NCBI GenBank assembly: GCA_018780035.1
Contig: JADMKE010000018.1
Location: 1 to 60,199, forward strand
DNA: 60,199 nucleotides
Origin: Candidatus Sericytochromatia bacterium
GTDB taxonomy: Bacteria > Cyanobacteriota > Sericytochromatia > UBA7694
Reading direction: 5' to 3'
In this document: in pieces, positions 60,181-60,199 of the stretch
Numbering within the stretch: the stretch's first letter is position 1
How the letters are laid out: the number at the start of each line of letters is the position of its first letter
Made by a program: the position numbers and the translations under genes
Notes under the pieces: generated by a model
What the model was told of the DNA's origin: nothing
Database searches by the model: none
What the model saw: the letters and a program-made list of their open reading frames with translations, nothing else

Positions 60181-60199
60181 CTAAGCAACTTCTGAGCGA

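Noticed and set aside
1..60199. HIP1 octamers (GCGATCGC) as a cyanobacterial signature
   Set aside because: Only partial matches such as CGCGATCGAG were noticed; no array of exact octamers, so it cannot support a cyanobacterial assignment.

Overview
The window reads as chromosomal DNA of a diderm (Gram-negative type) bacterium. It is gene dense, with about 55 genes and no gap over 300 bases. It carries TolC and Wza-like outer-membrane proteins, an ExbB-type proton channel, a TPR/beta-barrel outer-membrane protein and many lipoproteins. Two genes, a chloroplast/cyanobacterial-style S9 glutamyl endopeptidase and a cyanophycinase, hint at a relative of Cyanobacteria such as a non-photosynthetic sister lineage. 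That placement is an inference and weak. Both ends carry a similar short hairpin (CCC, bulge, ATCCC, 4-base loop, GGGAT, GGG), so this may be a whole contig broken at a dispersed repeat.

Layout. 1-4.3 kb: hairpin repeat, fluoride channel crcB, a VanY-type peptidase, an APH/Mph-like kinase, a PlsC-type acyltransferase and a methyltransferase. 4.4-12.4 kb: one tightly overlapping efflux operon (MacB-like ATPase, TolC, three successive HlyD-type adaptors, MacB-like permease). 12.4-14.6 kb: an AT-richer two-gene Septu-type defence cassette (PtuA ATPase plus PtuB HNH nuclease). 14.6-23.2 kb: poorly characterised proteins, including two adjacent papain-fold cysteine protease candidates (one calpain-like with an EF-hand), a protein with a triplicated module, a CBS protein and a small tyrosine phosphatase. 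23.2-31.6 kb: rlmA, a DUF3592-like protein, an ArsC/Spx-like protein, lysozyme, an M16 peptidase, a pilin-like protein and a phospholipase D-like lipoprotein. 31.6-34.5 kb, minus strand: exbB-like, trmD, a lipoprotein and fabH, each overlapping the next. 34.6-39 kb: aldehyde dehydrogenase-gcvT-gcvH-gcvPA, with gcvPB missing, ending in a strong terminator that covers the start codon of the next gene. 39-41.5 kb: TPR/barrel protein and a PduO-type adenosyltransferase. 41.5-50.3 kb: secreted endonuclease I, then a seven-gene minus-strand operon (MoxR-type ATPase, TIKI/EreA-like protein, Wza, Wzz, lipoprotein, HMG-CoA lyase, S1/P1 nuclease). 50.4-52.7 kb: a thioredoxin-reductase-like enzyme, a His-rich methyltransferase and an Rrf2 repressor with tandem mini-ORFs at its start. 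52.8-60.2 kb: a 42-residue membrane protein, a glycosyltransferase, the S9 peptidase, HEAT-repeat protein, exported cyanophycinase, a metallo-beta-lactamase-fold hydrolase and an acetyltransferase remnant.

Taken together, the exported hydrolases (peptidases, nucleases, lysozyme, phospholipase D-like protein, cyanophycinase) fit a heterotroph that feeds on polymers of other cells. The most unusual parts are the MoxR/TIKI-like pair wired into a polysaccharide-export operon, the EF-hand calpain plus papain-like tandem, and the triple-adaptor efflux operon. No tRNA, rRNA, CRISPR array or insertion sequence was recognised.
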